A stretch of 61,226 nt of DNA from Actinomyces sp. GTDB taxonomy: Bacteria > Actinomycetota > Actinomycetes > Actinomycetales > Actinomycetaceae. The position numbers were made by a program, and so were the translations under genes. Each line of letters begins with the position of its first letter. Positions within the stretch are counted from its first letter, which is position 1. This document shows, piece after piece, positions 1 through 7,280 of the stretch. The stretch lies in contig NZ_JAUNHI010000015.1 in assembly GCF_030524025.1 (NCBI RefSeq), positions 1 to 61,226 on the forward strand, in the 5' to 3' direction. Below the pieces are notes generated by a model, which had not been told where the DNA came from, searched no databases, and saw nothing but the letters and a program-made list of their open reading frames with translations.

Positions 1-357
1 AGTGAGTGTGCATGTCTCTGCGTCATGCCGCGGAAAACGAGGCTTTGAGGGGCGGTTGATCCGCTGGTGCTCGTCCCACGACGCGACCTGGAGGTAGCGG
101 CGCCCGTCAGGGCCCTCATACCGGGTGATCAGACCTCGCTCTGCGAGGCGCATGAGGCCTCCGTGAACCCTCACTGAGCCCTCAGTGAGTGGGTCAAGAG
201 GGAACAAATCGCACAGGACGAGCTGCGGCTCGTCCCGGCCGACACCGTTGTCATCCACATAGGACCAGAGCCCTATGAACAAGAGCCGGTCCTCGATACT
301 GAGCGCAGCGATGTCATCGCTGCGCCAGAACTCCGGCTTGATTGTCCGGATCCTCAC
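1..357 (-). CDS. Phage-type replication protein, N-terminal part (runs off window)
   Basis: The reading frame is open from a GTG at 357 to the window edge (119 codons seen); the C-terminus is missing. An AGGAGGGGGC ribosome site lies just before the GTG. The start, RIRTIKPEFWRSDDIAAL, followed by RLLFIGLW and a basic segment around WDEHQRINRPSKPRFPR, is the pattern of phage and plasmid replication proteins that carry an N-terminal winged helix and load the host replisome. Family knowledge suggests a DnaT/O-like role; this is inferred, since the C-terminal partner-binding part is not visible. It is the last gene seen of a minus-strand operon and overlaps the preceding gene by GTGA. Confidence 0.75.
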   Translation of the reverse strand, partial: MRIRTIKPEFWRSDDIAALSIEDRLLFIGLWSYVDDNGVGRDEPQLVLCDLFPLDPLTEGSVRVHGGLMRLAERGLITRYEGPDGRRYLQVASWDEHQRINRPSKPRFPRHDAETCTLT

Positions 358-557
358 TGGCTGCCCCCTCCTGCGCGCCCCGGAACCTCTGCGCTGGCAG
401 TGGTGGTCGTGACCCGACCTGCCCGCCGTCCACGCCGCCGTGCCTCCCGGGCGGTGGCCTGCCCCAGACGCCGCAACCACACCTCCACAGGCTCCCCACG
501 GCGCCTGGGGAGGATGCGCCCGACCCTCACGGGCCCACTCCCGCCCATGCCGCTCAT
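354..557 (-). CDS. Small basic protein of unknown function
   Basis: A 67-residue arginine-rich product with no recognised family. The ATG at 557 overlaps the stop of the DUF4326 gene (ATGA), and its own stop overlaps the GTG of the replication gene (GTGA). This coupling on both sides is the main support that it is translated. The sequence reads VWLRRLGQATAREARRRGRR in its middle, an amphipathic basic helix that could touch nucleic acid; that is inference. A longer frame extends upstream into the DUF4326 gene but is probably not used. Confidence 0.55.
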   Translation of the reverse strand: MSGMGGSGPVRVGRILPRRRGEPVEVWLRRLGQATAREARRRGRRAGRVTTTTASAEVPGRAGGGSQ

Positions 558-913
558 GGGCTGCACCACTGGTTCGCCACGCCGAGCAGCAGGTCTGCGT
601 GGCACGGGAAGTCCAGCGGGCACCAGCAGGCCAGGTCACGGCCCGTCAGGCGCTCGCGGACCTCACCCAACGTCCAAGGCGCCCGCCCAGCCACCAGGTC
701 GGCGGCCAGGCTCTCCACCGCGTAGGCGCGAGCCTCACGCCCCGAGGCAAACGTCTTCACCACGTGCCCCCGATGCTCAACCACCCACTCCGTGCTGCCA
801 GCCCGGGCGGCCCGGTAGGGGTTGCCCCACTGCCCCGGGCGCCCCACATAGACCGCACTCTCGGGCATACGCCACCCCCGGCTGCGGCGCCGCTGGATAC
901 GCTGGGGACTCAC
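554..913 (-). CDS. DUF4326 domain protein
   Basis: A 119-residue protein. The segment from about residue 19 reads VYVGRPGQWGNPY, and later come GRDLACWCPLD and PCHADLLL, which are the conserved blocks of the DUF4326 family common in phages and mobile elements. The invariant cysteine and histidine residues in CWCPLDFPCHAD may bind a metal, but the biochemical role of the family is unknown to me. The GTG at 913 overlaps the stop of the resolvase gene (GTGA). An internal ATG (MPESAVYVG) is an alternative start that would remove a basic leader of about 15 residues. Confidence 0.8.
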   Translation of the reverse strand: MSPQRIQRRRSRGWRMPESAVYVGRPGQWGNPYRAARAGSTEWVVEHRGHVVKTFASGREARAYAVESLAADLVAGRAPWTLGEVRERLTGRDLACWCPLDFPCHADLLLGVANQWCSP

Positions 914-1302
914 GGCTCCTCCACCTCCAGGGCCGTGGCAGTCAAAAGGACCTCGTGCACGCCCTGCCGCCGGGTGTTGGGGCCGCGGCAGAAGGCCTGC
1001 ACGACCACGACATTCGCGTTGTCATCCGTGAGGAGCCCGGCATTGACCAGGCCGTCGAGCAGGGCCTTGGACGTGGGGTAGGCGTTGGGCGGGTCGGCCT
1101 TCGGACCCGTGCCCTTCGGGTAGCAGATCTCCCAGACGATCGTGCAGGGCTCCGGCAAGCGCCTGACCCCGGCCTGGCGAGCCCCAAGGGCAGCCAGCAC
1201 GTGCAGGTCGCTGATGATGCGCTGGCGGTGCCCGGGGCGGGCGATCTGCCGGTTGGCGCTCATCCACAGGCTCTTCGGCACCGTGAAGCGGAGGCTGGTC
1301 AT
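910..1302 (-). CDS. RusA-family Holliday junction resolvase
   Basis: A 130-residue protein with the RusA pattern: a basic N-terminus, then DPPNAYPTSKALLDGLVNAG and the acidic TDDNANVV block that supplies metal-binding aspartates. RusA dimers cut four-way DNA junctions at the end of recombination or replication. The ATG at 1302 was chosen because GGGGAGG lies 9 bases upstream and it overlaps the stop of the methyltransferase C-terminal gene (ATGA). Its operon also carries a RecE-like nuclease and an annealing-protein candidate, which fits a phage-type recombination module acting on the element's own DNA. Confidence 0.85.
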   Translation of the reverse strand: MTSLRFTVPKSLWMSANRQIARPGHRQRIISDLHVLAALGARQAGVRRLPEPCTIVWEICYPKGTGPKADPPNAYPTSKALLDGLVNAGLLTDDNANVVVVQAFCRGPNTRRQGVHEVLLTATALEVEEP

Positions 1303-1652
1303 GGTGCGGCGCCTCCCCACACGTCCATGGGCACGTCACGGGCCCTCCGGACGCGCTCGCGGATCAGTGGCAGGTACTGGGCCTCCCGCTCGATGGCGAC
1401 GCAGCGCATACCCTCCGCCAGGGCCGCCTCAACGGTCGTGCCCGACCCCGCGAACGGCTCCAGGACCGTCCCACCGTAGGGGGTCACCAGGCGAACGAGC
1501 CAACGCATCAGCGCCAGGGGCTTGACCGTCGGGTGCGCGACCCCGTCGACCTTGGGTCGTTCTGAAGGTGGTGCCTTTGGTTCCCAACGGAAAACTGGGA
1601 AGAACCTGCTGGCCCCGCCAGTCTCGTCGTACTCGGCGTCCGTGGCGGTCAT
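1299..1652 (-). CDS. DNA N-methyltransferase, C-terminal piece
   Basis: A 117-residue protein containing HPTVKPLALMRWLVRL and the AdoMet-binding motif VLEPFAGSGTT followed by GMRCVAIE. This is the C-terminal half of a beta-class adenine-N6/cytosine-N4 methyltransferase. The N-terminal half, with the catalytic DPPY, is the gene just upstream, and its stop overlaps this ATG (ATGA). In related mobile elements the two halves are usually one chain, so this is either a natural split enzyme made from coupled genes or a frameshifted gene. Residues on both sides of the junction look intact, favouring a functional two-part enzyme. Confidence 0.75.
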   Translation of the reverse strand: MTATDAEYDETGGASRFFPVFRWEPKAPPSERPKVDGVAHPTVKPLALMRWLVRLVTPYGGTVLEPFAGSGTTVEAALAEGMRCVAIEREAQYLPLIRERVRRARDVPMDVWGGAAP

Positions 1653-2638
1653 GCCCCATCGGCCCCTTCTGCGCCTGTCCTGAGTTGGCCGGACAGTGAG
1701 GTAAAGGTGCCGGACTGGGCGTTCAACGCGGCCGCTGCGGTACTGTCAAGGACCACGTTTGTGGGCCACCGCCCCGCCTCGTGTGCACGGGCGGGTACCA
1801 GGGGCATGGGGTGCGTGGAAAGTCCCAGGGATGTGCCGGGGGGCCGCTGGTAGCCCTCGAGGTCCATACCCGAGTGCTTGGCGTCGATCGCATCCGCATC
1901 CTCCTGGCTCATCGGCACCCGGCAGGCGTCCACATGCAGGCCCCCGACACCGTGGGCCAGGACGTTGGCAGCAACCGACCCTACTTGAGGGCGCCGAGCC
2001 ACCACACAGGGCTCGAAAGCGGGCTTCAAACCAGTGCCCCACCCCTGCCACGGGCGCGCCTGCTCGGCAAGGGCGATACTGCGACCCTCCGTGCCGGTGT
2101 TGCGCCGGGTCGTACCATCCCGGCTGCCCCGCACCCCGGCGAGGTGCCCAGTAATGGCCCGGGCGACGTCAAGGGACTTGGGCATGCCCTGCCCATAGAT
2201 CCATGCGATGGAGTCGCGGATCTCGAAGCCCGCGTCCTCAATACCGGCGGTGAGCCGGTGCCACGTGCGGGAGCCCCCGAATGCCAGGAGGTACCCACCG
2301 GGACGGAGGATGCGCAGGCACTCGTCCGCCCATTCCTGACACCATGTCTGAAAGCCCCGCAGGGCTGTGGGGGACTGGTCGTAGCGGCCAGCCTCGGTCG
2401 CCAGCGACCGGTAGCCCCCGTGAGGGCCGCCCAAGCCGTCGGGCATAGACGAGGTCTCCCTACCTCGTGCAGCCCTGGCCTCTATCGCTGCGCCGTCCCA
2501 GGCCTGGCCCATGAACCGCAGCCCATAGGGCGGGTCGGTGACCACGGAGTCGACCGAGTCATCGGGGAGCGTGCGCAGCACGTCCAGGCAGTCCCCGTGA
2601 TAGACCGTCACGTCATCGCTCAGAAGATGGACGCTCAC
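1649..2638 (-). CDS. DNA N-methyltransferase, N-terminal piece
   Basis: A 329-residue protein. It begins SVHLLSDDVTVYHGDCLDVL and carries the catalytic motif VTDPPYGLRF near residue 37, then LRPGGYLLAFGGSRTWHRL. These are the first motifs of a beta-class N-methyltransferase that transfers a methyl group from AdoMet to adenine or cytosine amino groups. The AdoMet motif FAGSGTT is absent here and is supplied by the next gene. The GTG at 2638 overlaps the stop of the C5-methyltransferase fragment (GTGA). Methylation of the element's own DNA to escape host restriction is the likely role (inference). Confidence 0.8.
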   Translation of the reverse strand: MSVHLLSDDVTVYHGDCLDVLRTLPDDSVDSVVTDPPYGLRFMGQAWDGAAIEARAARGRETSSMPDGLGGPHGGYRSLATEAGRYDQSPTALRGFQTWCQEWADECLRILRPGGYLLAFGGSRTWHRLTAGIEDAGFEIRDSIAWIYGQGMPKSLDVARAITGHLAGVRGSRDGTTRRNTGTEGRSIALAEQARPWQGWGTGLKPAFEPCVVARRPQVGSVAANVLAHGVGGLHVDACRVPMSQEDADAIDAKHSGMDLEGYQRPPGTSLGLSTHPMPLVPARAHEAGRWPTNVVLDSTAAAALNAQSGTFTSLSGQLRTGAEGADGA

Positions 2639-2973
2639 GCTGCGTCTCCCCACACGGCCCGGAGCCGGTCCGCAATGCGCCCCAGGCGACCAGCTGCTTC
2701 CGCGACGCGGACCGCCTGACCCCGGACGCAACCAGCGCACGAGACGGCATCCGGGCCGCCGGCGACGACGTCGACCGGCTCCACCTTCTCCCAGTTGACG
2801 GTGGTGATGTCCCCGAGGTTCGGGACGCCAGGGAACCGGACATCGAGCACCGCCCGGGGGCCGGGCTCAACGTCGGACACCCAGGCGGTCTGTACCGGCC
2901 CGAGCAGCCCGAGCCCGAGCTCCAGGCCCCCGTATCCAGTGCACATGGAGCCGATACTCAGCGTGGTACTCAT
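2635..2973 (-). CDS. Truncated C5-cytosine methyltransferase N-terminus fused to a short cysteine-containing tail
   Basis: A 112-residue product. It starts MSTTLSIGSMCTGYGGLELG, the AdoMet-binding motif I of C5-cytosine methyltransferases, and continues through VSDVEPGPRAVL, FPGVPNLGDITT and VDVVAGG. The catalytic Pro-Cys-Gln block that should follow GG is missing. Instead the chain runs into PDAVSCAGCVRGQAVRVAE, unlike any methyltransferase I know. An in-frame deletion joining two genes is the simplest reading. It cannot methylate as it stands. The ATG at 2973 overlaps the preceding stop (ATGA), so the frame is still embedded in the operon. Confidence 0.7.
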   Translation of the reverse strand: MSTTLSIGSMCTGYGGLELGLGLLGPVQTAWVSDVEPGPRAVLDVRFPGVPNLGDITTVNWEKVEPVDVVAGGPDAVSCAGCVRGQAVRVAEAAGRLGRIADRLRAVWGDAA

Positions 2974-3311
2974 GTGTCGTCGCCGCCGTGTGCCTTGTAC
3001 CGGTCGATCGCCTGCGTCGCGTGGGCGTGTGACGCATTGAGGGTGCTGAGTGCGCCCTCGGTGTCGCCGCACTCGAGCGAAGCGATGGCCCGCTCGATGT
3101 CCATACGGCCGCGCTTGAGCGCAGACGAGGCGATGGCAGCCTTCCGCCTCTCAAAGGAGACTGACCCGACGAGGTCGTCGATACGCTTGAAAAGCACGGA
3201 CAGATCTTTTGCGATCGTCTTGCTCTCTGCGTACACGGCGTCGGCGCTGGCGCCGAAAGTCACCTGGTAGCACCTGTTGCGGATGTCATCAATCTCGTCG
3301 TGAATCCTCAT
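2970..3311 (-). CDS. Hypothetical helical protein
   Basis: A 113-residue protein with no recognised family. The start at 3311 is supported by GAAGGAGAATC directly before the ATG; a longer upstream frame lacks a good ribosome site. The sequence (MRIHDEIDDIRNRCYQVTF, then KDLSVLFKRIDDLVGSVSF) is predicted mainly alpha-helical with a charged C-terminal region DRYKAHGGDDT. Its codon use looks less extreme than that of its neighbours, which may mean a different origin. It starts the run of overlapping genes that leads into the methyltransferase fragments. Confidence 0.7.
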   Translation of the reverse strand: MRIHDEIDDIRNRCYQVTFGASADAVYAESKTIAKDLSVLFKRIDDLVGSVSFERRKAAIASSALKRGRMDIERAIASLECGDTEGALSTLNASHAHATQAIDRYKAHGGDDT

Positions 3312-3340
3312 GATTCTCCTTCGGTGATCTTGGATCCGAC

Positions 3341-3544
3341 CTAGCTGGTAGCGGCCGATCCCGTAAATGGGTAGTGGTCGGGGCAGTACGCCGCACGGCC
3401 GGACACACCGTCGGCGCACCAGGACCGCTGCGGGCCGACCCACCAGCCGCACTCCTCCGCCGTCTCAACGTCAGGCAGCGCGTCGAGGTGGGCCTCGCAA
3501 CCCACGTGGTCGCAGACCACGTAAACCAACATGAAGACACTCAC
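3341..3544 (-). CDS. Small Cys/His protein
   Basis: A 67-residue protein, VFMLVYVVCDHVGCEAHLDA near the start and YCPDHYPF near the end. Two pairs of cysteines plus histidines (CDHVGC, CADG, CPDH) resemble the small zinc-binding proteins common in actinophages that begin with a C-x4-C knuckle and end in CPDH. Function unknown. The GTG at 3544 overlaps the stop of the WhiB-like gene (GTGA). The last codons contain GACCACTAC, which matches box A by chance because it encodes the conserved Asp-His-Tyr. Confidence 0.6.
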   Translation of the reverse strand: MSVFMLVYVVCDHVGCEAHLDALPDVETAEECGWWVGPQRSWCADGVSGRAAYCPDHYPFTGSAATS

Positions 3545-3981
3545 GCGACCACCCGCCCACCAGCCGCGGCGTCCAGGCGCGCACGCCGCTCACCAGGAGT
3601 CAGGCCACCCCACACCCCGTCGGGCTCTGCCGTGGACAGCGCGTGCTCCAGGCACTCGCGGCGGACCGGGCACGCCGCACACACCGCCCGCGCGGCCCGA
3701 AGCACCTGGGCGTCCGCGGGGCAGAACATGACCTCGGGGTCGGCGGACGCGCAGTTCGCGGACTCCACCCAGCGCCCGGGCAGTCTCGACGGCCCAGGGC
3801 TGGTAGTGCGGGCGCGCTGCTCACGCCTGGTGCAGGCCTGGCACAGGCCCCACCCGCCGTGGATGACCGTGCCACCCCACCGCCCCGTGGCGGGGCGCTG
3901 GTGCGGGCGCATGGGACGCCCGCACACCGAGCAGGGCAGGGGCCCGCCCGCCCAGTCGATCACCACCCGCCCGCGGCTCAC
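3541..3981 (-). CDS. WhiB-family protein with an extra N-terminal zinc ribbon
   Basis: A 146-residue protein in two parts. Residues 1-55 carry CSVCGRPM and CQACTRRE, a four-cysteine ribbon. From about residue 70 comes the WhiB domain: WVESANCASADPEVMFCP, CAACPVRREC and the turn DGVWGGLTPGERR. WhiB proteins bind a 4Fe-4S cluster and work with the primary sigma factor region 4 as transcription factors in Actinomycetota. The four ligand cysteines and the GVWGG turn are present. Typical WhiB proteins are 80-120 residues, so the ribbon is an addition. It could regulate the element's own promoters (inference). GTGA overlaps on both sides. Confidence 0.85.
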   Translation of the reverse strand: MSRGRVVIDWAGGPLPCSVCGRPMRPHQRPATGRWGGTVIHGGWGLCQACTRREQRARTTSPGPSRLPGRWVESANCASADPEVMFCPADAQVLRAARAVCAACPVRRECLEHALSTAEPDGVWGGLTPGERRARLDAAAGGRVVA

Positions 3982-4226
3982 CCCCGCTCACCCCCGGACG
4001 GCGCCGACTCGGCGACGGCGACGGTCGCCAGGGTCAGGGCCAGCGCCCAGCCCGCCAGTCCCGTGGTGTGCCCGACCCGCAGGGCAACGGCAAACTCGAT
4101 GACGTCGACCATGACGGTAACCGACGCCACCCCCACCAAGGTGGGTGCCGAGCGAGCACACCACCAGGGGCGGCGCCCGGCGGTATCCGGCACAGGGGCT
4201 GGGGCGGGGTCTGGATAGTCGCTCAC
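3978..4226 (-). CDS. Small membrane protein
   Basis: An 82-residue protein with a proline-rich start (DYPDPAPAPVPD) and two hydrophobic stretches, VGVASVTVMVDVIEFAVAL and GLAGWALALTLATVAVA, predicted to span the membrane. Function unknown. The GTG at 4226 lies 14 bases after the CCACT core of a box A element, the same spacing as at other boxed genes, which decided this start. Its stop overlaps the WhiB-like start (GTGA), so it leads the operon that runs left from here. Confidence 0.6.
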   Translation of the reverse strand: MSDYPDPAPAPVPDTAGRRPWWCARSAPTLVGVASVTVMVDVIEFAVALRVGHTTGLAGWALALTLATVAVAESAPSGGERG

Positions 4227-4230
4227 GCCC

Positions 4231-4248
4231 TCCGTAGTGGTCGGACAC
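4231..4248 (-). promoter_or_regulatory. Box A element
   Basis: Minus-strand GTGTCCGACCACTACGGA directly before the small membrane protein gene (GTG at 4226). One of 14 copies of this element in the window. Confidence 0.6.
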
Positions 4249-4279
4249 CCCGGACCATGCGCACACCCACGACACGGGC

Positions 4280-5122
4280 TCAACGGTCAGGCCCGGGCTC
4301 GACCAGATCGAGCTCCGGAGGCGCGCCCACCGGGCCGGCGAGGGCAGCGGCATCCACCGTATGGGGCTCGAAAAGCTCTGCGACCGGCACCCCGTCACGG
4401 GTCAGCGACGTGTAGTCGGTGCGCAGGCGCGCCACGTCATCGGCCGACCAGGCGGTCCGGGGCCGACCGACCCGCGCCTCGAGCATCGCCTGGGTCACGC
4501 CGAGCCGGGCGAAGGCCGCCAGCGACTTCTCGATGGCCTTGTCGAGGCCGTCGGCTACCACCTGTCCGCGCAGTGTGGCGTGGCACAGGTCCTGCGCCTC
4601 CTGCACGAGCCAGGTCGGCAGGACCGCGAGGATGCACTCGCGGACGGCCTTGGCCCCCTGGTTCTGGTTGTGTCGGTAGATGTCGCCGAGGTCCGTCAGG
4701 CGCTGGCGTCCTTGGCGGGTGGTGCGGGCGTGGGGGACGATGAAGGAGCGGATGGTGCGGGCGTTGGTCTCCTGGTCCCAGGCGTAGGCCTGGACCTCGC
4801 TCACGCCCTCGACGTCATCGCGGCGCATCTCCCTCACGCCGTAGTCGATGTTGCCCCAGATGCGGGCAAGCTCGCGCGCCAGGTGGATGGAGGGCCCGCT
4901 CCCGAGCCCCTTGACCGCGTAGAACGCGCGGTCCGCGAGCGCCCGCTCGGCGCAGGAGCGCTGCATCTCGGCACGTGCCCGCTCCAGGTCCCTGGGGCAG
5001 GCGCGGGCGACGGTGATGGCGGCCTGGACCTCGGCGACGGCGCGGGTCTGCTCGACGGCGGTGGCCTCACTGCCCGTGGCATGCCCGGTGAGGGCGGCGG
5101 CGGTGATGGTCTGCTGGCTCAT
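4280..5122 (-). CDS. Putative phage single-strand annealing/recombination protein
   Basis: A 280-residue protein. The blocks GLGSGPSIHLARELARIWGN, EVQAYAWDQETNARTIRSF and LTDLGDIYRHNQNQGAKAVR belong to a phage and prophage family usually found beside PD-(D/E)XK exonucleases. Here the RecE-like nuclease lies immediately upstream, with stop and start overlapping as ATGA. By context I infer that it binds and anneals the single strands the nuclease makes. The family has no proven biochemistry known to me. GGAAGGAGC precedes the ATG at 5122 by a normal distance. The C-terminal 60 residues are proline-rich and acidic. Confidence 0.65.
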   Translation of the reverse strand: MSQQTITAAALTGHATGSEATAVEQTRAVAEVQAAITVARACPRDLERARAEMQRSCAERALADRAFYAVKGLGSGPSIHLARELARIWGNIDYGVREMRRDDVEGVSEVQAYAWDQETNARTIRSFIVPHARTTRQGRQRLTDLGDIYRHNQNQGAKAVRECILAVLPTWLVQEAQDLCHATLRGQVVADGLDKAIEKSLAAFARLGVTQAMLEARVGRPRTAWSADDVARLRTDYTSLTRDGVPVAELFEPHTVDAAALAGPVGAPPELDLVEPGPDR

Positions 5123-6123
5123 GAGAGCGCTCCTTCCCTGAGGGCGTCGATGTCGTCTGTCTCGGTGGCCCACTGCTCGGCCAGGGCGTCGTGCTGGGCG
5201 AGGTACCAGCCGGGCAGGTGGGCGGGGTGGACGGTTGGCGGGTAGCCGGGCCACTGCCCGGTGGCCTGGCAGTGGGCGTACAGGCGGCGGGCGCGGTCGG
5301 CCTGCTCGGCACCGACGTGGAGCGCCTCGGCGTCGAGCTGTACGACCGCCACTAGGTACGGCGGGACGGTTTCCTGCACGACATGCACGAACGACGCCTC
5401 CACCTCGGTGACGGCACGGACCGCCTCCAGGTACCAGGCGGCCTGCAAGTGGTACCCGAACTGGGCTGCCAGGCGACCGAACTCGCCGGGCGCCGCGGAC
5501 CTGCTCGTGGTCTTCAGGTCAACGACGAGGGAACGGTCGTGGCTCCACCAGTCGGGGCGCGCCCGGCAGGCGACCCCGGTGGCCGAGTCCGTCCAGTACA
5601 GGGACGCCTCGGTCACCCGGTCGGTGCGGTCGAACAGGGGACCGGCGATGGGGTGGACGGCGAGCGCCTCGCGCATGGCCTGCACCTGCTCGTACTCGCC
5701 CTCCAGCAGGGGCGTCAGCCCTGCTGCGAGAGCCTCGTCGCGCTCGGTGCGGGCGGCCTTGGACCTCCAGGAGTCGGCCTGCACGACGTGCATGCCAGCA
5801 CCGGTACCCAGGGTGAGGGTGTGGGCCGCGTGGCCGAGTTCGAACGCCGGCGTATACGGTCTCGGGTGATCCCTCTCCCACAGGAACCTGGCCGGACAGT
5901 CCAGGAGCCGCTTGGCTCCCGTGGCCGACAGCGCACTCGTGTCCGCGTGGTATGCGGTGTCGCTGAGGCCCAGGACAATGCCGGGCTCACACGCCTCGGC
6001 GCTCGCGGACGCACTGTCCGCGTCAGGATTGCCAACCGGCACCGGCAGCTGTGGCCGAAGCATCGTCATCGTCACTGTGGTCTCCATCTCGCCCGGGTGG
6101 GGCCCCGTGCGGGCCCCACGCAC
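5119..6123 (-). CDS. RecE/Exo VIII-like PD-(D/E)XK exonuclease
   Basis: A 334-residue protein. The N-terminal SATGAKRLLDCPARFLWE, then ELGHAAHTLTLG, RARPDWWS and VVDLKTTSRSAAP give the order of motifs in the RecE-type nuclease domain, with the catalytic Asp in RPDWW and Asp-x-Lys in DLKTT. Such enzymes degrade one strand of duplex DNA for recombination. The start is uncertain. The GTG at 6123 sits 13 bases after the CCACT core of a box A, the spacing seen at other boxed genes. An internal ATG at 6087 (METTVTMTM) lies just after a perfect hairpin. The next gene is the annealing-protein candidate. Confidence 0.8.
   Translation of the reverse strand: MRGARTGPHPGEMETTVTMTMLRPQLPVPVGNPDADSASASAEACEPGIVLGLSDTAYHADTSALSATGAKRLLDCPARFLWERDHPRPYTPAFELGHAAHTLTLGTGAGMHVVQADSWRSKAARTERDEALAAGLTPLLEGEYEQVQAMREALAVHPIAGPLFDRTDRVTEASLYWTDSATGVACRARPDWWSHDRSLVVDLKTTSRSAAPGEFGRLAAQFGYHLQAAWYLEAVRAVTEVEASFVHVVQETVPPYLVAVVQLDAEALHVGAEQADRARRLYAHCQATGQWPGYPPTVHPAHLPGWYLAQHDALAEQWATETDDIDALREGALS
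6097..6119 (-). promoter_or_regulatory. Perfect hairpin at the start of the exonuclease gene
   Basis: Arms GTGGGGCCC and GGGCCCCAC form a 9-bp stem with a CGTGC loop. It lies between box A and the internal ATG at 6087. If transcribed it would fold over the beginning of the message and could limit translation. There is no T-run, so it is not a typical terminator. Confidence 0.5.
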
Positions 6124-6127
6124 AACC

Positions 6128-6143
6128 CGGTAGTGGTCGGACC
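6128..6143 (-). promoter_or_regulatory. Box A element
   Basis: Minus-strand GGTCCGACCACTACCGG begins two bases after the stop of the upstream gene (6145) and ends a few bases before the GTG at 6123. It would drive the exonuclease/annealing pair. Confidence 0.6.
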
Positions 6144-6144
6144 C

Positions 6145-6942
6145 CTAGAGCTCGACTCCCAGCTCGACAGCCAGACGCGCCCCCACCTCACGCCCCAGCT
6201 CCACCGCCGACCGGACCCGCTTACGCGTCACCCCCAGCCGGCGCGCCACCGCGGTCACTGTCGGCTCCTCATCCACCCAGGTCGCACCCAGCCAGGCGCG
6301 CACAATCACCGCCGCCCACTCGTCAATCGCAGCGACCCGAGCCACCACCTCCTCAATGAACGCTCGCCCCTCGAACGGCGCCAACAGCCACCCCGCCTCC
6401 GGAACCATCAGCGCCTCCACTGACTCATCCGCCGTCAGAGCCTCCAACGCCTCCCCATCCAGCGCATCCAGCTCCACAGCAGCCCGCCCTACCCGCACGT
6501 CCTCCACCCGGTAGCGCCCACCATGACCCCCACCCCCGCGGTTGAGCGACTCGACCGCCGCCAACGCACTGACCCCGTTGTCCACCATCTCCCGGCGGAT
6601 CCTCCGTCCCCGCCGCAGCGCCCCCTTCATCCCCGCCGCAGGCGCACCACCCACCTCCGAGTCAGCGAACGCCCGCGCCCGGTTCCTCAGCCGCATCACC
6701 AGATGCGCGTCGAAGGAGTACCCGCTCCGCGCCTCACCCCGCTCCTCCTCAGCCACCATCTCGGCCACGACCTCCCACGCCAGAGCCTCCAGCTCCTGCC
6801 GCACCTCCACCCGGTCCGGCAGACACAACCGACGCCGCTCACGCCCCGCGATCACCCGCACATCAGCCGCCCAGGAAGCCAACAGGCCATCCACCTCCCC
6901 TTCCGCCAGCGCACTCCGAAGCGCCGCGACCTTCCCACTCAC
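6145..6942 (-). CDS. Putative sigma-like DNA-binding protein
   Basis: A 265-residue protein of unknown family. Its middle part (EVRQELEALAWEVVAEMVAE, then FDAHLVMRLRNRARAF) is helical and acidic/basic like sigma region 2. The C-terminus EPTVTAVARRLGVTRKRVRS is a clear helix-turn-helix of the sigma region 4 type. A role in transcription or origin binding is inferred only. The GTG at 6942 overlaps the stop of the mIHF-like gene (GTGA). Codons strongly prefer G in the third position, unlike the genes to its left, which end in C. Confidence 0.55.
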   Translation of the reverse strand: MSGKVAALRSALAEGEVDGLLASWAADVRVIAGRERRRLCLPDRVEVRQELEALAWEVVAEMVAEEERGEARSGYSFDAHLVMRLRNRARAFADSEVGGAPAAGMKGALRRGRRIRREMVDNGVSALAAVESLNRGGGGHGGRYRVEDVRVGRAAVELDALDGEALEALTADESVEALMVPEAGWLLAPFEGRAFIEEVVARVAAIDEWAAVIVRAWLGATWVDEEPTVTAVARRLGVTRKRVRSAVELGREVGARLAVELGVEL

Positions 6943-7280
6943 CGCCGCCTCCACGACGACGGCGCCGCAGTGAATGGGAAACCCGGCCACGTCCCCGGCC
7001 GCGGCTCATACGCCGCAGCGAGCGCAGCCACACGCCTTCCAGCCGCACGCGGATCGGTCAGATACCCCACCGTCGGGTCCGCCGTGCCCCCATGCAGGCT
7101 GCGCGCCACTCCCAGCACCCGTCGAGCCCGCGCCTCGGTCGTCCCCGGCTCACAAGCAAGGACACGCCGAACCCGCAGCCCAGCCGCCGCGGGAGACGAA
7201 CGCCCCAACGCCACAACGTCGGCGACGTCCAGAACCCCCGCGTCCACCGCGGCCAGCAGCTCCGCCCGCTCCCGCGTCAC
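6939..7280 (-). CDS. mIHF-like DNA-binding protein (copy 1)
   Basis: A 113-residue protein. The segment ELLAAVDAGVLDVADVVALG, then LRVRRVLACEPGTTEARARR, follows the helical arrangement of actinobacterial integration host factor (mIHF), where a long helix leads into a helix-two-turn-helix fold that bends DNA. It is weaker than the second copy at 59115. In an integrating element mIHF-like proteins can assist the integrase or the origin (inference). The GTG at 7280 overlaps the upstream stop (GTGA). The C-terminal 30 residues are proline-rich and may be disordered. Confidence 0.55.
   Translation of the reverse strand: MTRERAELLAAVDAGVLDVADVVALGRSSPAAAGLRVRRVLACEPGTTEARARRVLGVARSLHGGTADPTVGYLTDPRAAGRRVAALAAAYEPRPGTWPGFPFTAAPSSWRRR

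Noticed and set aside
3367-3377. Match to box A on the minus strand (CCGACCACTAC)
   Set aside because: It lies inside the gene at 3341 and encodes the conserved Asp-His-Tyr of CPDHY; no gene starts after it.
4361-5245. A 294-codon plus-strand frame opposite the annealing-protein gene
   Set aside because: Low-complexity Gly/Leu text typical of antisense frames; the minus-strand gene has family motifs and overlaps.
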